From CAWBLP01 sp963721065 (GTDB lineage: Bacteria; Pseudomonadota; Alphaproteobacteria; Acetobacterales; Acetobacteraceae): a stretch of DNA of 64,000 bases. The notes under the pieces were generated by a model. That model worked only from the letters and a program-made list of their open reading frames with translations, searched no databases and had not been told where the DNA came from. The DNA is taken from the NCBI GenBank assembly GCA_963721065.1, contig CAVRHO010000001.1, forward strand, positions 1-64,000, written 5' to 3'. A program made the position numbers and the translations under genes. The first letter of the stretch is position 1, and each line of letters opens with the position of its first letter. Shown in pieces: positions 52,587-62,015 of this stretch.

Positions 52587-52892
52587 TCAGCCCGCGATCA
52601 ACCAGTACACCAATGATGCGATGCCGCCCCAAAGCACGGTCCCGATCAGCACGCTGATGCCGATGCCACGCACGGGGGCGAGGTCGTCGTCATCCTGTTG
52701 CCGTGCCGCGTCCTCCAGCAGCTTGTCGCGGCGCAACAACGGCAGCAGCGCGGGATTCACATCCTCCCTCCGGCCTGGACGCCGACGATCCTTCGGTGCC
52801 GGTTGCGATCCCGCCGGTTGCGCCGCGTCCGCCGGTGCCTGGCTGTCACCCGATGGGTGTGTTTCGCTCGTCTGGTCGTGTATCCGAACCAT
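52587..52892 (-). CDS. Small single-pass membrane protein
   Basis: A 101-residue protein with an acidic/Pro-rich N-terminus (HDQTSETHPSGDSQAP), a charged middle (RRRPGRREDVNPALLPLLRR), and one C-terminal membrane helix (ISVLIGTVLWGGIASLVYWL). ATG 52892 is chosen as the start of the coherent sequence. The upstream frame to 53117 looks arbitrary. Convergent with rsmI. Function unknown. Confidence 0.6.
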   Translation of the reverse strand: MVRIHDQTSETHPSGDSQAPADAAQPAGSQPAPKDRRRPGRREDVNPALLPLLRRDKLLEDAARQQDDDDLAPVRGIGISVLIGTVLWGGIASLVYWLIAG

Positions 52893-53138
52893 TGTCCCAC
52901 TGCCACGCTCGCTGGGCCGTGATTCGCACAGGTTGGTTTCGGGCGGGTTAACGGCAGGTCTGATCGAGCCGAAGTGTTCCGGGGGGGGCACGCCGCGCAA
53001 CCGCAACACCGCTAACCTGTATCGCGACGGTGTCGCCCGGCATTCCATCGAAGTCCCGTATTGTCGCCAGGGACAGCGCCCGTTATGGTCAAGCGATGAA
53101 TTGCGAATGATTCGCAACTAGAGGGATCGGAGCCGGGG

Positions 53139-53378
53139 ATGGTGCGAGAATCGAGCCTGATCGCCCGCCGATGTGAGCGCGCGGTCATCACCGCCTATCG
53201 CGATCTGCGTCATCTCGGCACGGATGATCTCGCGGCGTTCCAGGCGTGCACCACGCTGTACCGCATCCATCATCCCGAGGCGTCGGTGAACGAGGCGCGC
53301 CGCCTTGTCGCCGAATGGATCGACCATCACGTGGTGCGCGGCGATCGCGGCCCGACCGCCGGCTGCGCCTGCGCCTGA
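53139..53378 (+). CDS. Hypothetical small protein, 79 aa
   Basis: A compact helical protein (LIARRCERAVITAYRDLRHL, DLAAFQACTTLYRIHHPEA, VNEARRLVAEWIDHHV) ending with two cysteines. The ATG at 53139 follows GGAGCCGGGG. Composition and periodicity look like a real gene. No family recognised. Confidence 0.6.
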   Translation: MVRESSLIARRCERAVITAYRDLRHLGTDDLAAFQACTTLYRIHHPEASVNEARRLVAEWIDHHVVRGDRGPTAGCACA

Positions 53379-53624
53379 TTCCCCGGCCAGCCGGGCTGGC
53401 GAAGCGGTCCGGCAAACCATCCCCGCCAAAGGCGGGCGATTCGTCGAAAAGAGGTAGGCCGCAAATCTTGCCAGGGCCCGATGGGCCTGATATCGCGACC
53501 ATCTCCTGCTGTTCGGCCATACTGCCAACGGCCGACTACATTGCTGTTGCGCGGTTGCCGCTTGAACGAGACGACGCACATTCCTGGTCCAGGCAGCGAC
53601 CTACCCGCCGACGATCGGCATCTG

Positions 53625-53900
53625 ATGTTCATTCACGCCGACGTGTTCCCGGTGGGTGCAAAGGGCGGTTTCCAGCACGGGGGCCGGACCACGCTGTCGA
53701 ACGGCCTCATCCGGAACGGATGCTTCGTCCTTGATTTTTCTGACCGGGACGTCGCCCGTGCGGCTCTGGCGGCGGCACCAGCCGGACTACTTCCGGGCCA
53801 TCCCGACAGCCTGCTGCCCGGGACCATCGCCACGGGACGACTGCGCCCAGGGCTCCAATCATCTGTCACAGACGATGGGCAAATGGTCAAGAAATTGTGA
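53625..53900 (+). pseudogene. Remnant of a glycosyltransferase-like gene
   Basis: The segment FIHADVFPVGAKGGFQHGGR, then TTLSNGLIRNGCFVLDFSDRDVARA is the kind of N-terminus seen in polysaccharide-cluster GT1/CgeB-like glycosyltransferases. After DVARA the frame degenerates. Continuing text (LWRRHQPDYFRAI) appears in a neighbouring frame, and there is no downstream catalytic domain. It lies just before the O-antigen ligase gene, so it is probably a decayed member of that surface-polysaccharide locus. Confidence 0.45.
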
Positions 53901-54224
53901 TTGATCGCGCAACAGCCTATGACAAATTGTTCGCTCCGAGCCAGATGAACTTCTTGTCCCCGATCGAGAAACGCATGCAGATCCTTGGGGCCGGTGGTGG
54001 CCGATTCCGGCCGGCGCCCGCGGCCGCCGGCCGGGAGCCGCACATCGCCTTGTCCATCGAGCGCACGCGGTAGCTCGCTACAACCTCGAGGTTGCCTGAG
54101 CCGGAGCCAAATTCCTGATGTTCCCCAAGATAGCCGCACTGCCCGTTGGCAGGCCTGCCGTGTCGGATCCAGCCCCGCAGGGGTCGGCGGTTGCAAGCCG
54201 GTGCCGCTGGCCGAGCATAAATAG
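53901..54224. other. No supported gene
   Basis: Sequence between the glycosyltransferase remnant and the O-antigen ligase. A 105-codon minus-strand frame (54234-53917) ends with the natural-looking MRFSIGDKKFIWLGANN but has no clear start or ribosome-binding site, so I do not call it. Confidence 0.3.
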
Positions 54225-55541
54225 ATGAGGTCATACAACATCAATTCCGATGATCGCTGGGCAGAGTCATGGTCATCGACGCTCAGGATCAGTCTGGCCA
54301 GTCAGCGGCTCCAATGGCAGATAGCCCTCGGGGCCGTACTGCTCCTGCCTTTCGTCGGGATGTATGCCCGGAGCCTTGGGGATGCGCTGCTTTCGGCGGT
54401 AGGAATACTGTTTCTTGTTCAAAGAGCAGAATCACGCGACTGGCGGTGGATTTCTGCGCCCTGGACCCTGCTCGCACTGGCTTTCTGGCTCTGGCAACTC
54501 GGTGTCAGCATTGCGCTGGGTAATGGTCACCAGATCATGGAAGCACTGGTGCTGGTGCGGTTGTTCGTTTTCGTTGCCGCGTTGGAGAACTGGGTGTTGG
54601 CCGAGGCGCAGGCGCGACGCCTGATGGGCCGCGTGATTCTGGTCGTGGCGCTCTGGGTCGCGATTCAATGCTGGGAGCAGTATCTCACAGGCACGAACAT
54701 TTTCGGCTATCCGCGTTGGGGCGACGGGTCCTTGACCGGTCCGGTCGTCGAACCGCGGGCAGGCGCCACGTTTGTCTATCTTGCATTTCCGGCATTCCTT
54801 CCGTGGATCTCTCACGGCATTGGCAGCACGCGCCGCTCGCCGCGCGTTCTCGCGCTGGTCGGTCTGCTGCTTGTGGTGGTTACCCAGGTTCTGATCGGCC
54901 AGCGCATGCCGACGATGCTGATGATCCTAGGCCTGTGCACCACGGCGCTGTTGCTGCCACGCGTGCGCTTTCCTGTCATAGTCGCGATGGGCGCCGGCAT
55001 CGCGTTCGCCGGACTGACGGCAGTGATTTCGCCGCCGACATTCGGCAAGCTCGTCGTGCATTTCTCTGCTCAGATGTCACATTTCATGGCCACCCAGTAC
55101 GCCCAGTTGTTTGAGCGCGCGATGGTCATGGTGACAGTGCATCCCTGGCTGGGGCTCGGGTTCGATGGTTTCCGCAATCATTGCCTGGACCCCGAATACA
55201 TGCGCAACCTTAGCTGGTTCGCAGTCAGCGATGCGAAGAGCTCGCTTGGCTGTAGCATTCATCCGCACAACTACTATCTTCTCGTTGCAACCAACGCCGG
55301 ACTTATCGGCCTGGGGCTATTCGTGCTGCTGGGGCTCGCCTGGCTGTGGCGGCTCGGGCGGGGTGCAAAGCATTCCGCGCTCCGGGTCGCACTGTTCGTG
55401 CCTGCGGCGATTACGTTCTGGCCAATTGCCGGAACCACCTCCCTGTTTACTTTGCCGAATGCTGCGTGGGTATTCCTGATGATTGGTTGGGGATTGGCGG
55501 AGGCAAGGTCGGCCGAGTGCTCGCCGAGCCGGGCAACGTGA
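54225..55541 (+). CDS. O-antigen ligase / Wzy-type polymerase family protein
   Basis: A 438-residue inner membrane protein with about ten to twelve hydrophobic helices. The large periplasmic loop region contains VHPWLGLGFDGFRNHC and the Wzy_C-type motif HPHNYYLLVATNAGLIGLGL near 346-365, the most reliable mark of the family. Such proteins join or polymerise undecaprenyl-linked O-antigen or capsule repeats. It is surrounded by a decayed glycosyltransferase and an acyltransferase, suggesting a small surface polysaccharide locus. The start at ATG 54225 has no obvious ribosome-binding site. Confidence 0.82.
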   Translation: MRSYNINSDDRWAESWSSTLRISLASQRLQWQIALGAVLLLPFVGMYARSLGDALLSAVGILFLVQRAESRDWRWISAPWTLLALAFWLWQLGVSIALGNGHQIMEALVLVRLFVFVAALENWVLAEAQARRLMGRVILVVALWVAIQCWEQYLTGTNIFGYPRWGDGSLTGPVVEPRAGATFVYLAFPAFLPWISHGIGSTRRSPRVLALVGLLLVVVTQVLIGQRMPTMLMILGLCTTALLLPRVRFPVIVAMGAGIAFAGLTAVISPPTFGKLVVHFSAQMSHFMATQYAQLFERAMVMVTVHPWLGLGFDGFRNHCLDPEYMRNLSWFAVSDAKSSLGCSIHPHNYYLLVATNAGLIGLGLFVLLGLAWLWRLGRGAKHSALRVALFVPAAITFWPIAGTTSLFTLPNAAWVFLMIGWGLAEARSAECSPSRAT

Positions 55542-56161
55542 CCGATTGGATCCTTGCGTCCCCCAAATGGCAGCCGGTGCCCTGTCATCGCCGCGGCGTC
55601 GCAGGGCCCACGCCTTGGCCGCGACCCACCAACCCGCGTTGTGTTGGACACACGGTCGGTCCTTCACCGCCATGGTCCGCGCAGGCAGGCTATTCACGTC
55701 CGCTCGTCGCTGCCAGGAGCAAATGTCGCGGATGCCTGGACCTGGTGCGAGCCTGTCACACTCAAGGCCGGTCACCTGGGTGACGACGGGCGATCAATTG
55801 CGCAACTGAGACCACGCCCGTTGCGCCGAGCGTGGCGCCGTGCTCGCCACGGTCAAGGACGCTGCGCGCCGCCTTCGGCGGTGGCCTATAACCATCCTGG
55901 ACCGCGGCGGCGCGCGACGCCTGGGGAAGGTGTGGCGGCACGGAGAATCGGGCGCTGCGGGGCTGAACAAAGACACAGGGATGGCTCTGAACGGCGCGCG
56001 GAGCGATGGCGCGGACAGCCGGGAACACATCGGGGAAACTGCCACCTATGTGCCCGGTCCAAAGTGTTGCCAGCGTGAACGCCTGAACCCTTTGCCGACC
56101 ATGGCGCTCAACGGGCGGATCATGGTGGGCAGATAACGGTGGAACCGTACGCGGGCTGGTA
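55542..56161. other. No supported gene, possible coding remnants
   Basis: About 620 bases between convergent genes. In one plus-strand frame (about 55620-55810) the text RVVLDTRSVLHRHGPRRQ, then AIHVRSSLPGANVADAWTW looks protein-like, and a second frame (55840-56136) gives a 98-codon product. Neither has a start signal or known motif. They may be scraps of a decayed polysaccharide gene. Confidence 0.3.
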
Positions 56162-58240
56162 TCAGTGCGTAAGGATCTGATCGAACATCGTGATGTGGTG
56201 CGCGACGAATCCAGGACGCAGGTGCAGACCGTCGGCGAATTTCGGCTCTCCGTCGTTGAAAAAGGCTGAGCAGACCGGGCCGTCGCCGCATACGTCGTGC
56301 AGGGGGTTGAGGATCTTCGCGCCGGTCTCGGTGGCAATCTTTCGCAACCGCTGGTCAACGCCGGCTGACTGCTCGGCCAGGGCGCTGACCGGCACACCCT
56401 TGACCACGTCGCGATCGACCCGGAACCCGAAGGCAGAGCGGCGAACCATGCGCCGAGGGTCGAAGCGTGAGTTCGCGACGGGTTCCAGTACCAGGTACAC
56501 TGCGTGACCCGTCTGCACCAGATGCCGAACTTCATCTTCCAGATTGGCATAGAAGGCATCGATCGCGGCAGGAGAGCTCATCTTCAGTCGGGCGCCGCGA
56601 CGCCGGACGTGGATATTCTCAAACTCGTACCCCGCCCAGTTCGCGCCAAGGACGATCGTGCGGATGTGCCGGCGGGCGATGACCGAGTCCATGACGGCGG
56701 GCAGGTGATTGCAGAACGCGAAGTGGCCGACGCGCACCACGCCCGGCACCGGCGGGCAGCTTGCTCCGACGGCAAAATACACCGCCTTGTCCAGTCTTCC
56801 CCGGTCGAGCAGCGCCTGTACCCGCGCGCCATACTGATAAATCACGCTATCTCCGGCAAACAGCACCTTGTGCTCACCGGTGCCGATGCGTGACACGGTG
56901 ATGCCCTTGACCTTGTTCACCTGCATGCTTGGGGTGGACTGGAAGATGCCGTCACCGATTGCGGCGTTGATCCTTGCAATGTTGAGCGCCGGCAAGGCCG
57001 GGTAACGGCCGGGGAAGCCGCGCGCCGACCAGGTAACAAGGCCCCCGGCACCGACCCCGATCATCAGTATCACCAACAGCGAGGTGTTGCGGCGACGGTT
57101 GCCGCCAAAACGCAACGGATGTTCGACGAAGCGGTAGGTCAGCCAGGCAAGCAGCAGGCTGACCGCGATCAGGATGCAGACCAGGCCGGCTTTGAGTGGA
57201 AGCCCGTGATCGATGTTGTAGGAAAACGAGATCAGCGGCCAGTGCCAGAGATAGAGCGGATAGCTGATCAGCCCGAGAAAAACCGCGGCACGGTTGCCCA
57301 GCACCGCGCGGTTGAGCAGCGCCGCCGGTCCGGCGGCGATCAGCAGCAGCGCGCCGGCCACCGGCAGCAGTGCCAGGCCGCCGGGAAATGCCATCCTGCG
57401 ATTGAACAGCAGGGTGGCGCCGATGATCAGCGCGCATCCGAGCACGGAGGCGAGGTCCGCAGCCGACAGTCGCCGCAATGTCGGTCGCCGCGGTATTACA
57501 GGGCTGGTGCCGCGCCGGGCCAGCACCACGAACGCAAGCAGCGCGCCTGCATCAAGTTCCCACAGCCTGGTAAGCGGGGAGTAGAAATCCTCAGTCCCGG
57601 CATGGCGGACGATCGCCAGACTGTATGCGAGCGACACGCCGCCGACCAGAAGCAACGGGATGGGACTCCGGCGCTGCCGCCGGTACAGCAGCCACAGCAT
57701 CGCGGGCCAAACGATATAGAACTGCTCTTCGACGCCCAGTGACCACAGGTGCAGCAGCGGTTTGATAATGGCGGCCTGATCGAAATACCCGGCCTGCTGC
57801 CACAGCAGCAGGTTGGCGACGAAGGCCGCTCCGAAGCCGACGCTTTCGCCGAGCAATGCGAGTTCGTGTGGCAGGAGGACGACGAAGCCGTAGGCCAGGC
57901 AGACGGCCAGCACGATGAACAGTGCCGGAAAGATACGCCGGATGCGGCGTGCGTAGAAGTCCCGGAAGGTGAAGCGTCCGTCTTCGAGTCGCTGGAAGAT
58001 GTTGCGCGATATCAGAAATCCCGAGATGACGAAGAACACGTCCACACCGACGAAGCCGCCGGTGAACACAGTGGGAAAGCCGTGGTAGAGGATGACCGCG
58101 GCTACCGCGAGCGCGCGCAGGCCATCGATGTCCGGCCGGTACGGTATTGCGTGGGCGGCCGTCCTGCTTTCGACCCGTTTGATATCTCGCCTTGCATCAC
58201 GTACGGGTTCGAGATCAGACCGTCGAAACTTCAACTCCAT
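56162..58240 (-). CDS. Acyltransferase 3 fused to SGNH domain (OafA/YrhL type)
   Basis: A 692-residue protein. The N-terminal half is an acyltransferase-3 membrane domain with YRPDIDGLRALAVAAVILYHG (His53), GGFVGVDVFFVISGFLI, FYARRIRRIFPAL and LLHLWSLGVEEQFYIVWP. The C-terminal half is a periplasmic SGNH hydrolase-like domain with VLFAGDSVIYQYG (block I Ser), LGANWAGYE and a DGLHLRP block supplying Asp/His. Such proteins O-acetylate LPS or exopolysaccharide. Start ATG 58240 is preferred over 58294. Confidence 0.9.
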   Translation of the reverse strand: MELKFRRSDLEPVRDARRDIKRVESRTAAHAIPYRPDIDGLRALAVAAVILYHGFPTVFTGGFVGVDVFFVISGFLISRNIFQRLEDGRFTFRDFYARRIRRIFPALFIVLAVCLAYGFVVLLPHELALLGESVGFGAAFVANLLLWQQAGYFDQAAIIKPLLHLWSLGVEEQFYIVWPAMLWLLYRRQRRSPIPLLLVGGVSLAYSLAIVRHAGTEDFYSPLTRLWELDAGALLAFVVLARRGTSPVIPRRPTLRRLSAADLASVLGCALIIGATLLFNRRMAFPGGLALLPVAGALLLIAAGPAALLNRAVLGNRAAVFLGLISYPLYLWHWPLISFSYNIDHGLPLKAGLVCILIAVSLLLAWLTYRFVEHPLRFGGNRRRNTSLLVILMIGVGAGGLVTWSARGFPGRYPALPALNIARINAAIGDGIFQSTPSMQVNKVKGITVSRIGTGEHKVLFAGDSVIYQYGARVQALLDRGRLDKAVYFAVGASCPPVPGVVRVGHFAFCNHLPAVMDSVIARRHIRTIVLGANWAGYEFENIHVRRRGARLKMSSPAAIDAFYANLEDEVRHLVQTGHAVYLVLEPVANSRFDPRRMVRRSAFGFRVDRDVVKGVPVSALAEQSAGVDQRLRKIATETGAKILNPLHDVCGDGPVCSAFFNDGEPKFADGLHLRPGFVAHHITMFDQILTH

Positions 58241-58722
58241 TCCAACGGCATTCCTCGGTGCAGCGGCTGGATGACAGCGCGGATCACCAGGCACTCAGGC
58301 GCCGGTTGAACGTCGTGACAACGGCTGCAGTTCTCCATGGCAGAACGCGGGGGTTCGCAACCGTCGGCGCCTGGCGTTCTTATGACGACGGTCGTCACTG
58401 TGTTTTCCTCGTGGATTGTCGGGTGCTTGCGCGCCCGTTGCAGGACGTTGCTGATCACCTTTCGCTGACCACCCCTCGTTGATCGACTGCGCCGACACGT
58501 CCGCCAGCAGCCGTTGCAGCCGCTTCATGCCGATGTCTTGCGCGTCGTGCAAATACCTCGCCTGGGTCGCGGCCGCTCCTGCGGTTGGCCACAGGGCGCG
58601 ACAGTATGCCGCAGGTCGCCCGCGGGTTCGGGTTCGGACATCGTGCGAGGGGTTGCGTCCAGATTCGCTGCCCCAAATCCCGGCGGGGACCTCTGGGGAG
58701 AGCGGCTGCCGAACGCCGGCGG
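58241..58722. other. No supported gene
   Basis: Gap between the acyltransferase start and the cinA stop. A minus-strand frame contains DIGMKRLQRLLADVSAQSIN but merges into arbitrary Arg-rich sequence. No start signal or family motif was seen. The acyltransferase promoter should lie here. Confidence 0.35.
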
Positions 58723-59208
<486 letters not shown>

Positions 59209-59315
59209 GCCCCGGACCTCAGGGGAGGAAGAAGACGTGCCGGCGGCGATGCACGCGTGACCGGTTCGCCGCGCCCGCCGGTCGCGGGGTTTGTGCAGGA
59301 TCAGCGGGGGATCGT

Positions 59316-60443
59316 CTATACCCGCTCCAGGATGGACAGGCCGCGGTTGCGATCCACCAGGTAGATCAGGCCGCGCGCATCGACATAGACGTCGTTGCTG
59401 CACACCCGCTGGGCGCCGGAAGGGACGTCCGGCATCCACCAGGCCGCCTGGCGCATGGCCAGTGGATTGCTGATATCGATCACCCGCAGGCCGCTGGCGA
59501 ACCATGCGGCCGGCACCTCGGTGCCGGTGACGGTCTCCACCGGCTGGTGGCAGGCGGTCATCAGCGGCGAGCGCTGGCCCACCAGCTCCGGCAACTGGAA
59601 CGTGCCGACCGGGATTGGTCGCGTCTCGTCCGTGATGTCCACCATCCACAGGCTGGCCGGTAGCTCCGGCGACAGCTCGGGGTCCAGCGGTTGCACGTGT
59701 TCGTCAGCCACCAGCATCCAGCGATGGCCGGCGATCGGGAAATCGATCGGCACCAGGCTGTGGGTCGGCCAGCCGAAGGGCGGGCTCCAGTCGAACGCCG
59801 CAACCTGCTTGGGCTGGCTCATGTCGCTGATGTCCAGGATCACCCCGCCGCCGTACCAATAGCTGACATACAGGCGGTCACCGCGGCGGATGGGATGATG
59901 GCAGCGATGGTTGCGGCCTTTCCAGCCTGGGGTTTCACCGCCGGCGGTGTGCTGGCCGGGCATCCACCAGCGCCCGACCTCCTGCGGGTTGGCCGGGTCG
60001 GCCAGGTCCAGGATCATCACGATGGTGCCGACATAGCCTTCGATCTCCGGAGAGATGTAGGCGTAGCGGCCGTCGAAGGTGAATCGGTGCACGCCCGTGC
60101 CGGCGCATTGCCACCGGCACACCTCGCGCGGCTGGCGTGGGTCGGCCACGTCCCAGATGCGCAGCCCGACATAGTCACCGTCCGGCACCGGGCCGCCGCG
60201 ATGGCCTTCGCGGTTGGCAACCATGATGCCGTTGGCCACCCGTACCTTGTGGGAGTGCAGGCCGACGGGGATCTCGGTTTCCCAGACGATGCGTGGATGA
60301 CGCGGGTCCGACACGTCCACCACGGACGTGCCGTGCGGCGGGTCCATGTGTCCGAGGTAGGCGTAATTGCCGTCCACCACCACCTGGCCGCTGCCGGCGC
60401 AATCAAGCCACGCGACTTCACGAATGCCCTGGCCGTGACCCAT
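59316..60443 (-). CDS. LVIVD-repeat beta-propeller protein
   Basis: A 375-residue protein with no signal peptide, made of repeated beta-sheet blades: AYLGHMDPPHGTSVVDVSDP, GLRIWDVADPRQPREVCRW, IVMILDLADPANPQEVGRW, GVILDISDMSQPKQVAAF, and GLRVIDISNPLAMRQAAWW. Each has the V.DVSDP..P turn typical of LVIVD repeats. GGGAGGAAACC precedes ATG 60443. The enzymatic role is unknown. Several His clusters (GLHSHKV, HRCHHPIRRGD) could bind metal. Confidence 0.85.
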   Translation of the reverse strand: MGHGQGIREVAWLDCAGSGQVVVDGNYAYLGHMDPPHGTSVVDVSDPRHPRIVWETEIPVGLHSHKVRVANGIMVANREGHRGGPVPDGDYVGLRIWDVADPRQPREVCRWQCAGTGVHRFTFDGRYAYISPEIEGYVGTIVMILDLADPANPQEVGRWWMPGQHTAGGETPGWKGRNHRCHHPIRRGDRLYVSYWYGGGVILDISDMSQPKQVAAFDWSPPFGWPTHSLVPIDFPIAGHRWMLVADEHVQPLDPELSPELPASLWMVDITDETRPIPVGTFQLPELVGQRSPLMTACHQPVETVTGTEVPAAWFASGLRVIDISNPLAMRQAAWWMPDVPSGAQRVCSNDVYVDARGLIYLVDRNRGLSILERV

Positions 60444-60463
60444 GGTTTCCTCCCGGTTCGGTA

Positions 60464-60655
60464 TTACTGCCGGAACAGGATCAAGCTGGCCGCCACCACG
60501 ACGCCAAGCGCCCATCCCAGCAGGACCATCCCACTGTAGCCGCCCAAGCCGGACAGGGCGAGCAGGCCCACGAGAGCGATGAGCGCAAGGACCGCCCAGA
60601 TGACGAGCCGTCGCCAGAGGATGGCGGGGGATTCGGACTGCACTGGCTGATACAT
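60464..60655 (-). CDS. Small two-helix membrane protein
   Basis: A 63-residue protein with two hydrophobic helices (LVIWAVLALIALVGLLAL and VLLGWALGVVVAASLILF) and a short polar N-terminus. ATG 60655 has GGGA nearby. It is 20 bases upstream of the LVIVD-repeat gene and probably co-transcribed with it. Confidence 0.6.
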   Translation of the reverse strand: MYQPVQSESPAILWRRLVIWAVLALIALVGLLALSGLGGYSGMVLLGWALGVVVAASLILFRQ

Positions 60656-61163
60656 GTGATTCCCACGGGTACTGTTCTGCCATCGAATTGTGAAACAGTC
60701 GCGGGAGGACGTCAATCACGAGTCAGAATTGAATGTATATGTAAGAAAGTTGTAGTAATCATGCTCGTGTCGAATTTGGCCGACATTCGTCCGCCCCCCC
60801 CATCAAGGCGGGCAGGGCGTCATGGCGGGCGAAGGCTGGCCATTTGTGCTTCTGCTTTGCTGCGTGCGCTGGTCTCGTGGGTAGCGGGCCTTCGCCCGGC
60901 ACTCGGCGTGGTACGGTCTGCCTGGGGCAGCACACCTCATCCTGGCGCCAATAGTGCCGTCGCCCATCGCGACCTGGTTGGTGCCGCCTGCGGTCACTCT
61001 CGGGACGACCGAGGTGGCGTTCGGGACGACCGCGGTGGCGTTGCCCTGCAGTTCCCTGGGGCGGCCATGACCGTGTGGGGGCAGCCGTCGATCGAACCCT
61101 CCGCCGGCTCCCGCCAGGCGCGAGCCCGGTGCGGACCGCGAGCCATCCCCACCGGGCGTGCGG
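60656..61163. repeat. Gene-free region with direct repeats
   Basis: No gene seen. CGGGACGACCG-GGTGGCGTT is present twice in tandem (21 bp each, about 61010-61052). GGCGGGCGAAGG (near 60830) and CCTTCGCCCGGC (near 60890) match the core found beside ftsA. The promoter of the LVIVD operon should lie near 60670-60760, an AT-richer stretch. Confidence 0.5.
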
Positions 61164-62015
61164 TCAGGTCGCCGCCGGTGGCTCCGCGACCAGCACCGGC
61201 ACGTGGTGTGACGCGGCAATTCGGGTGGCACCGGCGACGCTGCCGGCGCCCGCGGCGGACCGGCCGGCGACGACCAGACGTTCCCGGGGCTCTCCCAGCG
61301 CTTCCAGGACCGTATCCGCCTCCGGGTTTGCAATGATCCTGGCTGTGATGCGCTGGCGTGGAACGCCCAGTGCCGCCGCGCGATCGGTCGCCGCTTCGTT
61401 CGGATGGTCCGGGCCCGCGGGCAACAGGATCAGCAGGTCCGAGTGCCCGGCCACCGCGACCCGGGCCGCCGCCTGCAACGCGGGGTCGGCCGGCCCCTGC
61501 AACACGGCCGCCACCGGGCCCGTGCGTGGCTGCAGGTTGGCGGGCAGCAGCAGCACCGAGGCCGGCATGCGCTGCGCCGCCTCCTGCAACCGGAGCACGG
61601 CGGTCGCGCTGGCGGCCGCGGCCGGCTGCGTCACCACCAGAATGTCGGTGGTCGAGCACAGCCCGCCGATGCAGGTGACCAGGTCGCCGCGGACCACCTG
61701 GAAGACATTCGGCACGTCAAGTCGCACCACGACTGCCTGCATCGCGCGGCGTGCCTGTTCCGCGGCCTGGTGAAGCTCATCGGAGAGACGGTCCGCCGCC
61801 AGCGGGGTCCACTCATGGGTGGGCAGGCGGATTTCCCGCGCGAAGGGCAGGGCGGCCAGGGCGTGCAGGGACTCGTCCTCGACGAAGACACCGTGCATGG
61901 CCAGTCCCAGCAGGCGCGCGAATTCCGCCGCGGCCTGCAGGGTGCGCGGATCGGCGCCGGCGTGGCCAAGCTCGACGATCAGCCGGCGATAGGTCGGATG
62001 GTTGGTGCCGCTCAT
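61164..62015 (-). CDS. Universal stress protein (tandem UspA-like)
   Basis: A 283-residue protein resembling two UspA-type alpha/beta domains in a row: the first with RLIVELGHAGADPRTLQAAA and LLGLAMHGVFVEDE, the second with TGPVAAVLQGPADPALQAAAR and a terminal HHVPVLVAEPP. A GX2GX9G-like ATP-binding signature is only partly kept (ERLVVAGRSAAGAGS), so nucleotide binding is uncertain. ATG 62015 overlaps the protease stop (ATGA), so it is co-translated with the Lon-family gene. Confidence 0.72.
   Translation of the reverse strand: MSGTNHPTYRRLIVELGHAGADPRTLQAAAEFARLLGLAMHGVFVEDESLHALAALPFAREIRLPTHEWTPLAADRLSDELHQAAEQARRAMQAVVVRLDVPNVFQVVRGDLVTCIGGLCSTTDILVVTQPAAAASATAVLRLQEAAQRMPASVLLLPANLQPRTGPVAAVLQGPADPALQAAARVAVAGHSDLLILLPAGPDHPNEAATDRAAALGVPRQRITARIIANPEADTVLEALGEPRERLVVAGRSAAGAGSVAGATRIAASHHVPVLVAEPPAAT

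Noticed and set aside
53917..54234. Minus-strand frame of 105 codons
   Set aside because: The last 20 residues look natural but the rest and the start are unsupported.
55840..56136. Plus-strand frame of 98 codons
   Set aside because: GTG start without ribosome-binding site and no family resemblance.
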